Positions 16,547 to 26,062 of a stretch of 64,000 nucleotides of DNA are shown in pieces. The DNA comes from Faecalibacterium duncaniae (GTDB lineage Bacteria; Bacillota; Clostridia; Oscillospirales; Ruminococcaceae), in assembly GCF_010509575.1 (NCBI RefSeq), contig NZ_CP048437.1:2976001-3040000 (forward strand), written 5' to 3'. How positions within the stretch are numbered: the first letter of the stretch is position 1; each line of letters starts with the position of its first letter. The position numbers and the translations under genes were made by a program. Below the pieces are notes generated by a model, which worked only from the letters and a program-made list of their open reading frames with translations, did no database searches and was not told where the DNA came from.

Positions 16547-18421
16547 TCACAACTCCATGTCGTGCGTTTTGGATTTGACCGGGGATTTCTTCTCCGGCTG
16601 CGTTTTCGCGGCAGCTTTGAGCTGATCGCGGATAGAGGGCTTTTCCTGCTTCTGCTCCTGCTTGACGTATTCCAGCGTCGGCATCAGCTCACGGTAACAG
16701 CCCTGTGTTTTCCGCGCCGCATGACGGCGATGGATTTTGAACAGCGGCTCACCGTTCTGCGTGACCGTGTTGCCCTCGATTTTGACGCCGTTCCGAGCCA
16801 GCAGATTGAAGGAGTGGTTAGAGGCGCGATAGGACGCCCGCATACCGTCGTTGTGATAGGCAATCTGCCCCTTGAGCGTGTCCATGACGGCGGCTTTGAT
16901 TTCCTTCTCTTCCGCAGTCAGACGGTGCGCCTTCGGTGCTTGCGCTGCTTCCTCCGGCATGGAGGCAACGGGAGACTTGACCTCCACGGTTTTTACCTCA
17001 ATAGAGGTAATCTCATCGTTCTCCCACGCAACGACCTCCGGGTCTCTTTCCGTTGCCTTCTCAGAAGTGACATCCTTTTGAGCTTCGGTCTGCTGACGGA
17101 ACGCATCGACGAAAAGTGCTGTCAGTCCGGGATTGGGTTTATCCACAAGGAAGCGAGAGGCATTCTCCGGGCAGACCTCAACGTTCTTCGCCCATTCCTT
17201 GAGGGGCTGGGGAATGCGCCCGTCAAAGTCTTTCTGCTGAATGGTGTTTGCGAGGACATACCGGACGCGCTCCGGAGAGAACTGCTCAAGGACGCTTTTC
17301 ACGGCAGCATCCGCATCCAGCCGGTTATCTCCGTAGTTGGAGCTGATCGCCGCTTCAATCGCTCTGCGGCATTCCTCGTTTGCAGCAAGGGAGGCACGAT
17401 ATGCTTCCATCTCACCGGCTTCATAGGCGTAATTTGCCGTCTCACGGTAAATGGGGACTTCCGACATCGGCTCTGCGGGCATTTCGGTATCTTTCTCTGC
17501 GGACTGCGCTTTCTCTGCCAGCAGCACCTTGAGCTTGGCATCAATGCCCTCGATCATTTCAGCCGCCGTCTTGCGGATGGTGTCCAGAGAGCTTTTTAGC
17601 TCCTTGGTTTCCTTGCCGGAAGACCAACCGGCGATATAACCGAAGGAGTAGTCCGAGGTTTCAATGCCGTACCGCTGACAGACAGTGTAGGCTACGCTTT
17701 CTGCCTCAACCTCCTTGGTGTGACGATCCTTCTTGTCTTCGGGGGCGGTTTTCTCGTCCGGATTAACGGCGTGGAGCTTTGCGTGAGCGATCTCGTGAAT
17801 GGCGGTCTTGACCGTCTGGATTTCGCTCATGCCTTCCTGAATGGCAATGCGGCTTTCAACCGGAGAGAAGAATCCCTTTGCGCCGCCCGGAATATCCTCA
17901 AAGGAAACGGGGACGGGAGATTCCTGCTTGAGCGCATCGAAGAACGCCTCGTAGTTCTCGACGGTGCCTTTCAGTTCATCGACGATGATGTCCGGAAGCT
18001 CCTTGCCGTCCGTCTGGGAAACATCAAAGACACTCACCACCTTGAAGGCAGGACGCAGAACCTCAACCGTCTCTGTGACAGCCTTCCCATCTGCGCCGAT
18101 CACCGGCTTCTGCGTCGCGGGGTCAATCTTCTCACGCTCTTCCTGCACCTTGTACGGCGCGGGTGCAAGAATCTTGATGCCCTTTTCGCCCTTCATGACC
18201 TGACGGTCAAAGTTGCGCTGCCACGAGGTATAACCGGCAACATAGGTTGCCTCCGGCTTCTGCATCGCAATGAGCAGCGTGTTGTTGAAGGAATAGTTGT
18301 AGAACTTGGACATCGTGCGGAGATATTCCTTGAACCGCTCGGATTCAAAAAGCTCCTTGATGCCCTGTTCCAGCTTGTCCGTGATTTCGCGGACTTGCTG
18401 TGCATTTTTGTTTTCAGCCAT
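16547..18421 (-). CDS. ArdC/LtrC-like antirestriction protein with metallopeptidase motif
   Basis: 624 aa. Residues 1-130 form an ArdC-type single-strand DNA-binding domain (FKEYLRTMSKFYNYSFNN, YTSWQRNFDRQVMKGEKGI). A zinc-peptidase domain follows with HEIAH (209-213) and a downstream ExE (near 240). DUF3849 follows (YRETANYAYEAGEMEAYR). The C-terminus has SIRDQLKAAAK and ends HDMEL. ArdC-like proteins (pSa ArdC, pCF10/pRS01 LtrC relatives) protect entering single strands, and plasmid pSa ArdC is reported to reach the recipient. Here it would accompany transfer. The tail shared with three neighbours may be the transport signal (inference). Confidence 0.85.
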   Translation of the reverse strand: MAENKNAQQVREITDKLEQGIKELFESERFKEYLRTMSKFYNYSFNNTLLIAMQKPEATYVAGYTSWQRNFDRQVMKGEKGIKILAPAPYKVQEEREKIDPATQKPVIGADGKAVTETVEVLRPAFKVVSVFDVSQTDGKELPDIIVDELKGTVENYEAFFDALKQESPVPVSFEDIPGGAKGFFSPVESRIAIQEGMSEIQTVKTAIHEIAHAKLHAVNPDEKTAPEDKKDRHTKEVEAESVAYTVCQRYGIETSDYSFGYIAGWSSGKETKELKSSLDTIRKTAAEMIEGIDAKLKVLLAEKAQSAEKDTEMPAEPMSEVPIYRETANYAYEAGEMEAYRASLAANEECRRAIEAAISSNYGDNRLDADAAVKSVLEQFSPERVRYVLANTIQQKDFDGRIPQPLKEWAKNVEVCPENASRFLVDKPNPGLTALFVDAFRQQTEAQKDVTSEKATERDPEVVAWENDEITSIEVKTVEVKSPVASMPEEAAQAPKAHRLTAEEKEIKAAVMDTLKGQIAYHNDGMRASYRASNHSFNLLARNGVKIEGNTVTQNGEPLFKIHRRHAARKTQGCYRELMPTLEYVKQEQKQEKPSIRDQLKAAAKTQPEKKSPVKSKTHDMEL

Positions 18422-18437
18422 CTCAAACCTCCATTTC

Positions 18438-19202
18438 TTATTTGTTCCGGGCAGAAGAAAACCCCGTCTGGGATTTGCTCAGTAAACGAGCCTTTATCTC
18501 AGACGGGGTTTCTCTGCGCGTCATCCGACGATGGAAGATGTTATCCTCGTTCTCCCATTCAATCAGTCTGTCAAACAGCTCCGGGTGTTTTGTAATCATG
18601 TGCAGCAGCTCTTCGTCGCTTGCATTGGGACAGAACCAGCAGCCGTTTCTCCGGCAGTGAGCGTAGATCGGGGAAAGCAGCCCGTGTTCCGTACAGAGCT
18701 TGTAGGCGTCCGCCTCGGTCATACCGTATTTGGCAAGCAGACTGACCTTCGTTATTCCATCCAGACGAGCAAGGCGTTTTGGCTCATCCTCCGCGATGCC
18801 GACATAGCTCACAGTGTCCGGCGAGAGTGCGGCATTGTACTTGCGGACTGGCGGGATTTTGCAGTCCCGATTGACTGCACACATACCAGCCCATGCAAAG
18901 CCGCGAACCTCGCCCTTGTGCGGTCCGCGGGTGATGACATGATGGAACACCTCATCGTAGGTCTTGTCCGCGTGGAGAATGGTGAACTTGATGCCCAGCT
19001 CCTTTTCGCAGAAGGGCTTGAGCCGGTCATAGATGAAGTCCCGGTGTTCCGGGACTTCACCGCTTGTGTCTTTGTCGAACATGACTTCGCTGAAAACTGC
19101 CTCGTCCAGCGGCTCATTGTGCTGTGCAGCCAGCAGGAGTGTCGCTACGCTGTCTTTGCCTCCGCTGCATGAAGCAACATACTTTGGCGGGTCATCGATC
19201 AA
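18438..19202 (-). CDS. PAPS-reductase-like PP-loop ATP pyrophosphatase
   Basis: About 254 aa from a TTG at 19,202 overlapping the end of the topoisomerase gene; a longer version from 19,241 is possible but would overlap by 50 bases. The PP-loop SCSGGKDS binds ATP in the adenylylating family of PAPS reductases, DndC and related enzymes. Later Cys (GMCAVNRDCK; CRRNGCWFCPNAS) may bind a metal or Fe-S cluster. The fold activates a substrate by adenylation. Phage and ICE versions are thought to modify nucleic acid or sulphur compounds; the substrate here is unknown. The overlap with topB suggests translational coupling. Confidence 0.72.
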   Translation of the reverse strand: MIDDPPKYVASCSGGKDSVATLLLAAQHNEPLDEAVFSEVMFDKDTSGEVPEHRDFIYDRLKPFCEKELGIKFTILHADKTYDEVFHHVITRGPHKGEVRGFAWAGMCAVNRDCKIPPVRKYNAALSPDTVSYVGIAEDEPKRLARLDGITKVSLLAKYGMTEADAYKLCTEHGLLSPIYAHCRRNGCWFCPNASDEELLHMITKHPELFDRLIEWENEDNIFHRRMTRRETPSEIKARLLSKSQTGFSSARNK

Positions 19203-21261
19203 ACTCCATCTTGAAGCTGACGTATTTGCCGCCGCTGTCATCCAGCCGGATCACCGCATCGTAGAGCTGGGGCTTCTTCGGCGTGTAAAGCCCGGTCACG
19301 CGGCACCAGCCCTTATCCAGCAGCTCCTTTGCGATCTTCTTGGTCAGCTTCTTTTTCTTGCTGGAAAAGAACTTGTTGTCTTCCCACAGGCAGAAGGAGC
19401 ATTCCTTGTTCGAGCAGTAGAAGTTGCCCTTACCGACGTAGACCGGAGAGCCGCAGCGGGGACATTTGCCGATTTCCTCCTTACCCGTGCCGAAACGCTG
19501 GGCTTCGGCATCGGAGAGGAAGGGATAGGCTTTCACGAGATCCCCGGTCATCCGGACAATGCCGCTAAGGAAGGCGTCCGCATCTGCCTTGCCGCGTTCA
19601 ATCTCCATGAGCGTGTTTTCCCATTCCGCCGTCATTTTGGGAGACGTGATCTGTTCCGGCAGGACGCAGACGAGGTTGCAGCCGTCCTTCGTGGGAATGA
19701 GGGATTTGCCTTTGCGCTCTGCAAAGCCGGATTTCACCAGCTTCTCAATGATCCCGGCGCGGGTTGCGGGAGTGCCGAGACCTTTCTTCTCGGTGTCATC
19801 GTCGAACTGATCGTTTCCGGCAGTCTCCATCGCAGACAGGAGCGTGTCTTCCGTGTACTGCTTCGGAGGCGTTGTGAAGCGTTCCGTGACGCTGGCAGAC
19901 ACACCTTCCAGAACATCGCCCTCATGGACTTCGGGCAGGGACTTCATGGGATCGTCCTTTTCCTTCGTCTTGAGGGAGGACTTGAACAGCTCTTCGATGG
20001 CTTTCCATCCGTTTTGAACGACGGTCTTCCCCTTGGTTTTGAACTCGTAGCCCTCGCAGGAGAGCGAGATCTGCGTTTCTGCGTAGGTGTGCTTCTCGCC
20101 GGTCGCACACAGAAGGCGCACCCCGATAAGATTGAGGATTTTCTGCTCCGACTGAGGAAGCGCCGAAACATCCTGCTTTTCAAGCTGGACGGTCGGGAGA
20201 ATGGCATGGTGATCTGTGACCTTGCTGTTGTCGGTTACGCGGGAAATGTCCGGAGTGATTGAAACGCCGGGAAAAAGCGGAAGATGGCGGCAGACGATGG
20301 AAATGACCTGACGGGCAGTGTCCTCCATATCATCCGTGATGAACTGACTGTCCGTGCGCGGATAGGTCAGTAGCTTCTTTTCGTAAAGTGTCTGAACGAG
20401 ATCGAGCGTCTGCTGGGCAGTGAAGCCGTAGTAGCGGTTTGCCTCGCGCTGCAAGGTGGTCAGATCATAGAGCTTCGGAGGGTTGACCGTCTTCGCTTCC
20501 TGCCTGAGAGAAGAAACGACGGCTTGCTTTTTCTCGCAAGCCGCCGCAATTCTTTTTGCTTCCTCTTCGGTTTTGACCTTTTCCAGATCGGCGGTCAGAT
20601 CGCCCTTGCCGACGTGGACGTTGAAATACTTCTCCTTCTGGAACGTGGAGATTTTCCCGTCGCGCTCCACCAGCATTGCAAGGGTTGGCGTCTGGACGCG
20701 CCCGACCACCAGCTTCTTGTGATAGAGCGTGGTGAAAAGGCGGGTGCCGTTGATGCCGACAATCCAGTCCGCCTTCGAGCGGCTGAGTGCCGCTTCATAG
20801 AGACGGTCATATTCCTTGCCGTCCCGGAGATGATTGAAGCCTTCGCGGATGGCGGAGTCCTCCAACGAGCTGATCCACAGACGCTTGAAGGGCTTGACGC
20901 ATCCGGCTTTGTTGTAGACCAGCCGAAAGATCAGCTCTCCCTCGCGTCCTGCATCGGTTGCACAGACAAGCTCGGTGACGCGCTTGTCCTTCATGAGAGA
21001 GGACAGCACCTTGAACTGCTGTGCTTTGTCCTTCGTGACCTCAAACATCCAGCTTTCCGGGACAATGGGCAGATCGTCATACCGCCACTTGGCATACCGC
21101 TCATCGTAGGAGCTGGCGTCTGCCAGCTCCACCAGATGACCGAAGCACCACGAAACGATGTAATTGCCGCCCTCCATATAGCCGTCCTTTCGGGACGTTG
21201 CGCCCAGAACCTTTGCGATGGACTGGGCAACGCTGGGCTTTTCAGCAATGACTAAGATCAA
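19192..21261 (-). CDS. topB: DNA topoisomerase III
   Basis: 689 aa type IA topoisomerase. Toprim residues appear in ILVIAEKPS and ATDAGREGE (101-109). The catalytic Tyr is Y300 in LLTYPRTDSQFI. A C-terminal zinc ribbon reads CPRCGSPVYVGKGNFYC followed by a second Cys pair. TopB homologues are a regular part of Tn1549/CTn-type ICEs and probably relax or decatenate transferred strands. The start overlaps the stop of the DUF4366 gene (ATGA), indicating coupled translation. Length is normal and all motifs are present. Confidence 0.95.
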   Translation of the reverse strand: MILVIAEKPSVAQSIAKVLGATSRKDGYMEGGNYIVSWCFGHLVELADASSYDERYAKWRYDDLPIVPESWMFEVTKDKAQQFKVLSSLMKDKRVTELVCATDAGREGELIFRLVYNKAGCVKPFKRLWISSLEDSAIREGFNHLRDGKEYDRLYEAALSRSKADWIVGINGTRLFTTLYHKKLVVGRVQTPTLAMLVERDGKISTFQKEKYFNVHVGKGDLTADLEKVKTEEEAKRIAAACEKKQAVVSSLRQEAKTVNPPKLYDLTTLQREANRYYGFTAQQTLDLVQTLYEKKLLTYPRTDSQFITDDMEDTARQVISIVCRHLPLFPGVSITPDISRVTDNSKVTDHHAILPTVQLEKQDVSALPQSEQKILNLIGVRLLCATGEKHTYAETQISLSCEGYEFKTKGKTVVQNGWKAIEELFKSSLKTKEKDDPMKSLPEVHEGDVLEGVSASVTERFTTPPKQYTEDTLLSAMETAGNDQFDDDTEKKGLGTPATRAGIIEKLVKSGFAERKGKSLIPTKDGCNLVCVLPEQITSPKMTAEWENTLMEIERGKADADAFLSGIVRMTGDLVKAYPFLSDAEAQRFGTGKEEIGKCPRCGSPVYVGKGNFYCSNKECSFCLWEDNKFFSSKKKKLTKKIAKELLDKGWCRVTGLYTPKKPQLYDAVIRLDDSGGKYVSFKMEFDR

Positions 21262-22037
21262 TCTTCATCACCACCCGTTTCAGCATCCTCCGCAATCTGC
21301 GGCTCTTCATCCTCGTTGATATACGGCTCTTCCTCGTAGCCTTCATCGTCGAAGAAGTCCATGTCCTCATCCTTGGGCTTTCTGCCCTTGACGAACTTGA
21401 TGTAGTAATAAGCTGCACCCGCAGCACCGGCAAGGGCAAAGATGACGAGGATCATGCCAACGTTGGATTTCTTTTCAGGCTTAGGCGCAGGGACATCGGT
21501 TTCCGCATCCTTGTCCGGCTCAGGTGTAACGGGGGCTGTGCCGGTGCATTCGCTCATGTTGGTCTTGCAGACCGGGCAGTCGGTGTTGACCTGACCGGCA
21601 GCGCATTTCTCTTTGCAGTTACAGGTGGTCAGAGCAACCGCAGTATCTTCATCCAGTAGCGCAAGCAGATCGCTTTCATCGACCATGTTGAGGAAGTACG
21701 TCTGGTACTGTTCCTCATCCTCATTGATGGGTGCATCGTAGTCAATGACGATATAGAAGGTGTTGCCGTTCTTCGTCTGGACAGTGATGAACTGCTTGTT
21801 GGTTGCCTTGTCATAGAGCAAGTCGCGGGTGTAGGCGTTGCCCTTATCGTCAATCGGCTCACCCTTCGGCTTTTCCGGTGCGGGAGTAGTCTCAGGCTGC
21901 TGTTCCGGCTGGGTTGCCTCCGTGACCGGAAGGTTCTGTTCGGTATCATCGGCGTAGGCAAACGCCGTCACCGAGAAGCAGGACAGCGCCATGACGCAGA
22001 CCGCAAGGACGGTCAGAAAACGAAAATTCTTACGCAT
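21258..22037 (-). CDS. DUF4366 surface/membrane protein of the conjugation apparatus
   Basis: 259 aa. It has a signal peptide (residues 1-27, ending AFAYA), a Pro/Glu-rich linker, and an extracellular beta-rich domain with ITVQTKNGNTFYIVIDYD. Then comes a cysteine cluster (CNCKEKCAAG, CPVCKTNMSEC), one transmembrane helix (about 192-213) and an acidic cytoplasmic tail. It overlaps its upstream neighbour DUF4315 by eight bases. DUF4366 proteins are conserved beside topB in Tn1549-like ICEs; they probably form part of the cell-envelope channel, but this is inferred from context. Confidence 0.82.
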   Translation of the reverse strand: MRKNFRFLTVLAVCVMALSCFSVTAFAYADDTEQNLPVTEATQPEQQPETTPAPEKPKGEPIDDKGNAYTRDLLYDKATNKQFITVQTKNGNTFYIVIDYDAPINEDEEQYQTYFLNMVDESDLLALLDEDTAVALTTCNCKEKCAAGQVNTDCPVCKTNMSECTGTAPVTPEPDKDAETDVPAPKPEKKSNVGMILVIFALAGAAGAAYYYIKFVKGRKPKDEDMDFFDDEGYEEEPYINEDEEPQIAEDAETGGDED

Positions 22038-22266
22038 TGTCGATTACCTCCATATTTTCAGCGTGCTTGGTGCCGCCCTTCATGGAAGACAGGAACGCCA
22101 TGATCTGATCCTTGTCCATCACCATAGAGCGCACGGTATTGATGATTTCAAGGTTTTCCAGCTCCGTCTTCTTGTCGTACAGCTCCTTGAGCTGCCCTTC
22201 GATTTCGGACTTCTTCTTTTCAGCCTTCTCGATGTCGGAGAGGACTTTTTGATACTTGGGATTCAT
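22030..22266 (-). CDS. DUF4315 small coiled-coil ICE protein
   Basis: 78 aa, nearly all charged helix (KVLSDIEKAEKKKSEIEGQL, then LKELYDKKTELE), then VDRSM-like MVMDKDQIMAFL. This matches DUF4315, a small protein found between the NlpC/P60 gene and DUF4366 in this ICE family. It begins 16 bases after the NlpC gene. It is presumably a structural partner of the membrane complex; nothing more can be deduced. Confidence 0.8.
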   Translation of the reverse strand: MNPKYQKVLSDIEKAEKKKSEIEGQLKELYDKKTELENLEIINTVRSMVMDKDQIMAFLSSMKGGTKHAENMEVIDNA

Positions 22267-22282
22267 GCAAAACTCCTTTCTT

Positions 22283-24490
22283 TTAATAGGCGGGTCTTCC
22301 GAAGGCGTAGAAATGCTGCTGCCAGTAGGAAGAATTGATGGATGTGTACTGAATGGGGTCGCCGCAGTGGATCATGACCCCATCACCGACGTAAATGCCG
22401 ACGTGGGACACACCGGGGGTGTCATACGTCCCGACGAAAAAGATGAGATCACCGGGCTGTGCATTCGCCTTTGAAACCGGCGTACAGACGTTGTAAAGCC
22501 CCTGTGCGCCGAGCCGCCCGGTATTCACAAGTCCGCTGTTCGTGAGAACATAGCTGACGAAGCCGGAGCAGTCAAAGGATGTGTCGGGATTGGAGCCGCC
22601 CCACACATACGGATAGCCGAGATACTTTTCCGCCTCGGTGATCAGTGTCGCAAACTTCTCGTCGTTCAAGTATTCCGGGTTGACATCGTAGTCGGCGGGA
22701 GGATTGGTGATGTACTTGTCCACATAGGGAGAATCACCGAACAGATCCTCGCGGTTGCCCAGCACCGACATATACGTTGCGTACATGGAAAGCTGTTCCT
22801 GAGACATGATGTAGACCGGGACGTGGGAGAGATTGAAGTTTTCGAGCTTCACGTTGCAAATGAAGTAGTCATACGGGATGCGATAGGTTTCCGTGTGCGT
22901 GTTGCCGTCTGCATCCGTCCATGTGTCGGTCTCCGTGCGGTATCTGGTTTCGACGATGACCTCTTCTGTGAGGATATACTGCTTTTCAAACAGCATTTGA
23001 AGCGTACCCTGCACCTCATCCAGCGTGAACTCGCCCTCATGGAGAGCCGAGAGGATGGAGATCAGCACATAGGGGTCATGCTCAATATCGTCCAGATCAA
23101 AGTGATATTCGTCATAGTCATGGGTGCTTTCATAGTTATCCAGATAGCTTTGCAGCTCTTGCTCCATCTGGCAATACTGCGCTTCTGCGCCCAGCATCGC
23201 GTCATCCTCGCTGAGATAAGAGGAAGCGATAACCGACGAGCCGGTAGAGGTGAGCATCGAACACGAGCTGATTCCGGCACCGAGCAAAACGAGAAGGGCA
23301 ATTCCGACGCCGATCCAGATGAAGACCTTCTTGTTCTTCTCAAAAAACTCCTTGATCTTGTCGGACACCTTTTCACCGAGCTTCTTGCCGGTATTCTTTG
23401 TGGCAGTCCCGGCAGTCTGAGAACCGGCATTTCGAGCGGCGGCATATTCCTTCTTAATGCTCTGCTTCTGGTAGTGCTTGTTCAAGTTCTGCTTCTTCAT
23501 CTCAGGATGCTCCTGCTGATTTCTCTCATATTGGAGCTTCGCATCAGCAGCATCCGCCTTGTGTTCCAGCTTGGAGACCTTCTCGTAGGGCTTGTTGACG
23601 CTGCTTTCCCGATGATGGCGGAAATGCCTCGCAGCGGTCTCGGCGGCGATCTCCGTCTTATGCGCAGCCTCAACCGCCGTGTTTTCCTGTTCGACCTCAT
23701 GGATTTTGCCATGAATGCCGGAAGCGAGGGTGTCCCCGACCTTGCGGACGGTTTTATCTGCCTCAAATTGCAGCTTGCCTTTGCCCTTGGGCTTTTTCAG
23801 CTCATCCTCAAAATGAAGGCGGGTTTTGCCCTTGCCGGTCTCTTCATCGAAGACACGCTCTTTCTTGAGAACCTTGTGCGTGGGCAGCTTCTCACGGGCG
23901 GCATCCAGACGCTCATGCGCCTTCTCGGACTTCCTTTCGAGCTTCTGCATCCGCTTCGTGGGCAGGACGGCATCGTCGATGATCGGCTTTGCGGAAGCAG
24001 TCTCCGCCGCTTGGGAGAGAACGGCATCCGCGTCAACGGCTTCCACCGCAGAGGTCTTGCGCAGCTTATGCGTGACAACCGTTTCGGCAATCACCGTGCC
24101 GGTATGAGAAGAAACGCTGTGCTGCTCCAAAGCAGGAGGCTTGAACGGCGTCTCTGACACAGGCAGCGGTTCGGGAACATTCTGGGGTGGATTTTCTGCC
24201 TTTTTTTCGTCTGTGACGGACGCTTCCGAGGGCGGCTGTGTGTCGTTACCCTCGGCGTGTTCCGCCTGAAACTGACGCTGTTGACGGCGCATTTGCACCT
24301 TTTTCTGTTCCTCCGCAGAAAGAGCTTCGGAAGGCGCGGCGGTCTCAACCGGCTTCACAAGCTCTGCGTCTTCCAGCCGCCTTGACACACGCTGCTCGGT
24401 GCCAGCCGTCAGGTTTTCCTCGACCGCGCCGTCTCGCGTCATCCGCAGAACAACCTTGTCGCGGGCTTTGAGTTCCGGTTCCTTGGACAT
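22283..24490 (-). CDS. NlpC/P60 peptidoglycan hydrolase with membrane anchor
   Basis: 735 aa. A long charged cytoplasmic region (residues 1-about 370, Lys/Glu/Ala-rich) precedes one transmembrane helix (FIWIGVGIALLVLLGAGI). The outside part ends in an NlpC/P60 domain with catalytic Cys641 in FDCSGF and His696 in SHVGIY. Such CD1107/VirB1-like hydrolases open peptidoglycan for the conjugation channel. The unusually long cytoplasmic part could contact VirB4 or DNA. Its start overlaps the stop of the upstream methylase, so translation is probably coupled. Confidence 0.88.
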   Translation of the reverse strand: MSKEPELKARDKVVLRMTRDGAVEENLTAGTEQRVSRRLEDAELVKPVETAAPSEALSAEEQKKVQMRRQQRQFQAEHAEGNDTQPPSEASVTDEKKAENPPQNVPEPLPVSETPFKPPALEQHSVSSHTGTVIAETVVTHKLRKTSAVEAVDADAVLSQAAETASAKPIIDDAVLPTKRMQKLERKSEKAHERLDAAREKLPTHKVLKKERVFDEETGKGKTRLHFEDELKKPKGKGKLQFEADKTVRKVGDTLASGIHGKIHEVEQENTAVEAAHKTEIAAETAARHFRHHRESSVNKPYEKVSKLEHKADAADAKLQYERNQQEHPEMKKQNLNKHYQKQSIKKEYAAARNAGSQTAGTATKNTGKKLGEKVSDKIKEFFEKNKKVFIWIGVGIALLVLLGAGISSCSMLTSTGSSVIASSYLSEDDAMLGAEAQYCQMEQELQSYLDNYESTHDYDEYHFDLDDIEHDPYVLISILSALHEGEFTLDEVQGTLQMLFEKQYILTEEVIVETRYRTETDTWTDADGNTHTETYRIPYDYFICNVKLENFNLSHVPVYIMSQEQLSMYATYMSVLGNREDLFGDSPYVDKYITNPPADYDVNPEYLNDEKFATLITEAEKYLGYPYVWGGSNPDTSFDCSGFVSYVLTNSGLVNTGRLGAQGLYNVCTPVSKANAQPGDLIFFVGTYDTPGVSHVGIYVGDGVMIHCGDPIQYTSINSSYWQQHFYAFGRPAY

Positions 24491-25446
24491 CAGATTTCAC
24501 CTCCAATCCGCTTGTAGGCAAGCTCGGTGTACGCCGGGTTCAGCTCGATGCCAATGAAATGACGCCCCATCTGAGAGGCAACCATGCCGGTTGTGCCGCT
24601 CCCCATGAAGGGGTCAAGCACAATACCGCCTTCGGGACAACCGGCGAGAAGACAGGTCTCAACCAGCTTCGGAGGGTAGGCGGCATAATGCCCGCCCTTG
24701 AAGGGGACGGTGTTGATCTTCCAGACATCGCGCTTATTGCGGAGCGGATTGATGTCTGCATCCTTGATCTCGCCATGCTCACGGGGGCGGTTGATGGACT
24801 GCGGCTGAGGCTGACCGGGAACGGGCTTGCCGTATTTGTTGCCGCCCTTCATGCCGCGCTTGAGGCGTTCTGCCGTTGCAGGGGCAATCGGCTCGGAGAT
24901 CGCCTTGTAGTCAAAGAAATACTTCTTGGACTTGGAGAACAGGAAGATATGCTCATAGCAGCGGGATAGGCGGTCTTTGACGCTCTCCGGCATAGGGTTT
25001 TCCTTCATCCAGATGATGTCGTTGCGTAGATACCAGCCGGTATCGCGGAGAGCAAAAGCCAGCATCCACGGAATACCGATCATGTCCTTTGGCTTGCAGC
25101 CCTCAACCTTGTTGTTGAGAGCCACAGCCTGACCGTTTCTGCCGTTGGGGTTCTTCGGGTCAATGAAATCGCCCTGATTGCCTTTACCGGCGTAGGTGTC
25201 CGAGATGTTCAGCCAGAGCGTTCCATCCGGACGCAAAACGCGCCTGACTTCGGTAAACACTTCCGTCAGGCGCGAGATATATTCCTTCGGCGTTGTCTCT
25301 CTGCCGATCTGAGCCTCCATGCCGTAATCGCGGAGTGCGTAATACGGAGGGGACGTCACACAGCAATGAACGCTGTCATCGGGCAGGGTTTTCAGGATTT
25401 CAAGGCAATCGCCGGTATGAATGATGTCAAGCTCTATGGGTATCAG
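24490..25446 (-). CDS. Site-specific DNA methyltransferase (N6/N4 class)
   Basis: About 318 aa. DIIHTGDCLEILKTLPDDS leads to the catalytic TSPPYYALRDYG, and near the C-terminus the AdoMet motif reads VLDPFMGSGTTGMVA, so the motif order is catalytic first (beta class). The start is unclear: homology begins at 25,437, where the codon is ATA, and GGAAGGAG is followed by CTG (25,446); ATG choices lie far upstream inside the neighbouring gene. ICE-borne methylases usually protect the element's DNA from host restriction or its own nuclease. Recognition sequence unknown. Confidence 0.85.
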   Translation of the reverse strand: MIPIELDIIHTGDCLEILKTLPDDSVHCCVTSPPYYALRDYGMEAQIGRETTPKEYISRLTEVFTEVRRVLRPDGTLWLNISDTYAGKGNQGDFIDPKNPNGRNGQAVALNNKVEGCKPKDMIGIPWMLAFALRDTGWYLRNDIIWMKENPMPESVKDRLSRCYEHIFLFSKSKKYFFDYKAISEPIAPATAERLKRGMKGGNKYGKPVPGQPQPQSINRPREHGEIKDADINPLRNKRDVWKINTVPFKGGHYAAYPPKLVETCLLAGCPEGGIVLDPFMGSGTTGMVASQMGRHFIGIELNPAYTELAYKRIGGEI

Positions 25447-25471
25447 CTCCTTCCTTTGAGAGCCGGACGGC

Positions 25472-26047
25472 TCAGTCAGAGAAGAACTCGTCCGGCTCGT
25501 AGTCCTCATCGAGATCGTCAATCTCGTCCGCCCAACGGTCGAAGATTTCCTCGGCTTCCTTCGCCGCCTCACGATAGAGGCTCAGGCGGTTCTTCTCAAA
25601 GGCGGCAAAGGCGGGGACGAACTTGCCGAACTCGCGGATTGCCTTCACATCCTGCGTGCGCATATCTGTGACGCACTGAATGATTTCGGACATCGTGAGC
25701 AGATCGTCGATCATCAGCTCATACTTGTCCTTGGGGATAGATACGGCTTCATCATCCGCCGCGTCAGCGAAAGGGGTATTCTCATCGCTGTTGCTGCACT
25801 TGGGAACATCAACCTTGAAGTAGAAACCGATCATATCCACAGATACCTTGGTCATAATCTGACGCGCCTCCTTGACCTTTTCGTCGATGTCCTCCCTCAC
25901 ATGGAGGTAGGCGCGGTGATGCTTCTTGAGGTCGCTTTCCAGTCGGATCAGATCGGTCAGCTCCCACAGAGCCTTAAACAGCGCGGAGGTGTTCTCTCCG
26001 TATTCGATAGCGTCCGCGTAGGGAATGGTAATCATCTTGTTGTTCAT
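25472..26047 (-). CDS. Hypothetical ICE protein
   Basis: 191 aa from ATG 26047 (TTG 26053 also possible; AAGGAGG stands upstream of both). The sequence is acidic and mostly helical, with ETS-like ALFKALWELTDLIRLESDLK and an Asp/Glu-rich end DDLDEDYEPDEFFSD. No signal or membrane part. It lies between virB4 (16 bases) and the methylase. I do not recognise a family; position conservation in ICEs of this type suggests a role in transfer. Confidence 0.6.
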   Translation of the reverse strand: MNNKMITIPYADAIEYGENTSALFKALWELTDLIRLESDLKKHHRAYLHVREDIDEKVKEARQIMTKVSVDMIGFYFKVDVPKCSNSDENTPFADAADDEAVSIPKDKYELMIDDLLTMSEIIQCVTDMRTQDVKAIREFGKFVPAFAAFEKNRLSLYREAAKEAEEIFDRWADEIDDLDEDYEPDEFFSD

Positions 26048-26062
26048 ATTCAAAAATCCTCC

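Noticed and set aside
16151..17599. Long + strand frames over the ArdC- and LPD25-type genes.
   Set aside because: They mirror real - strand genes with ribosome sites and domains.
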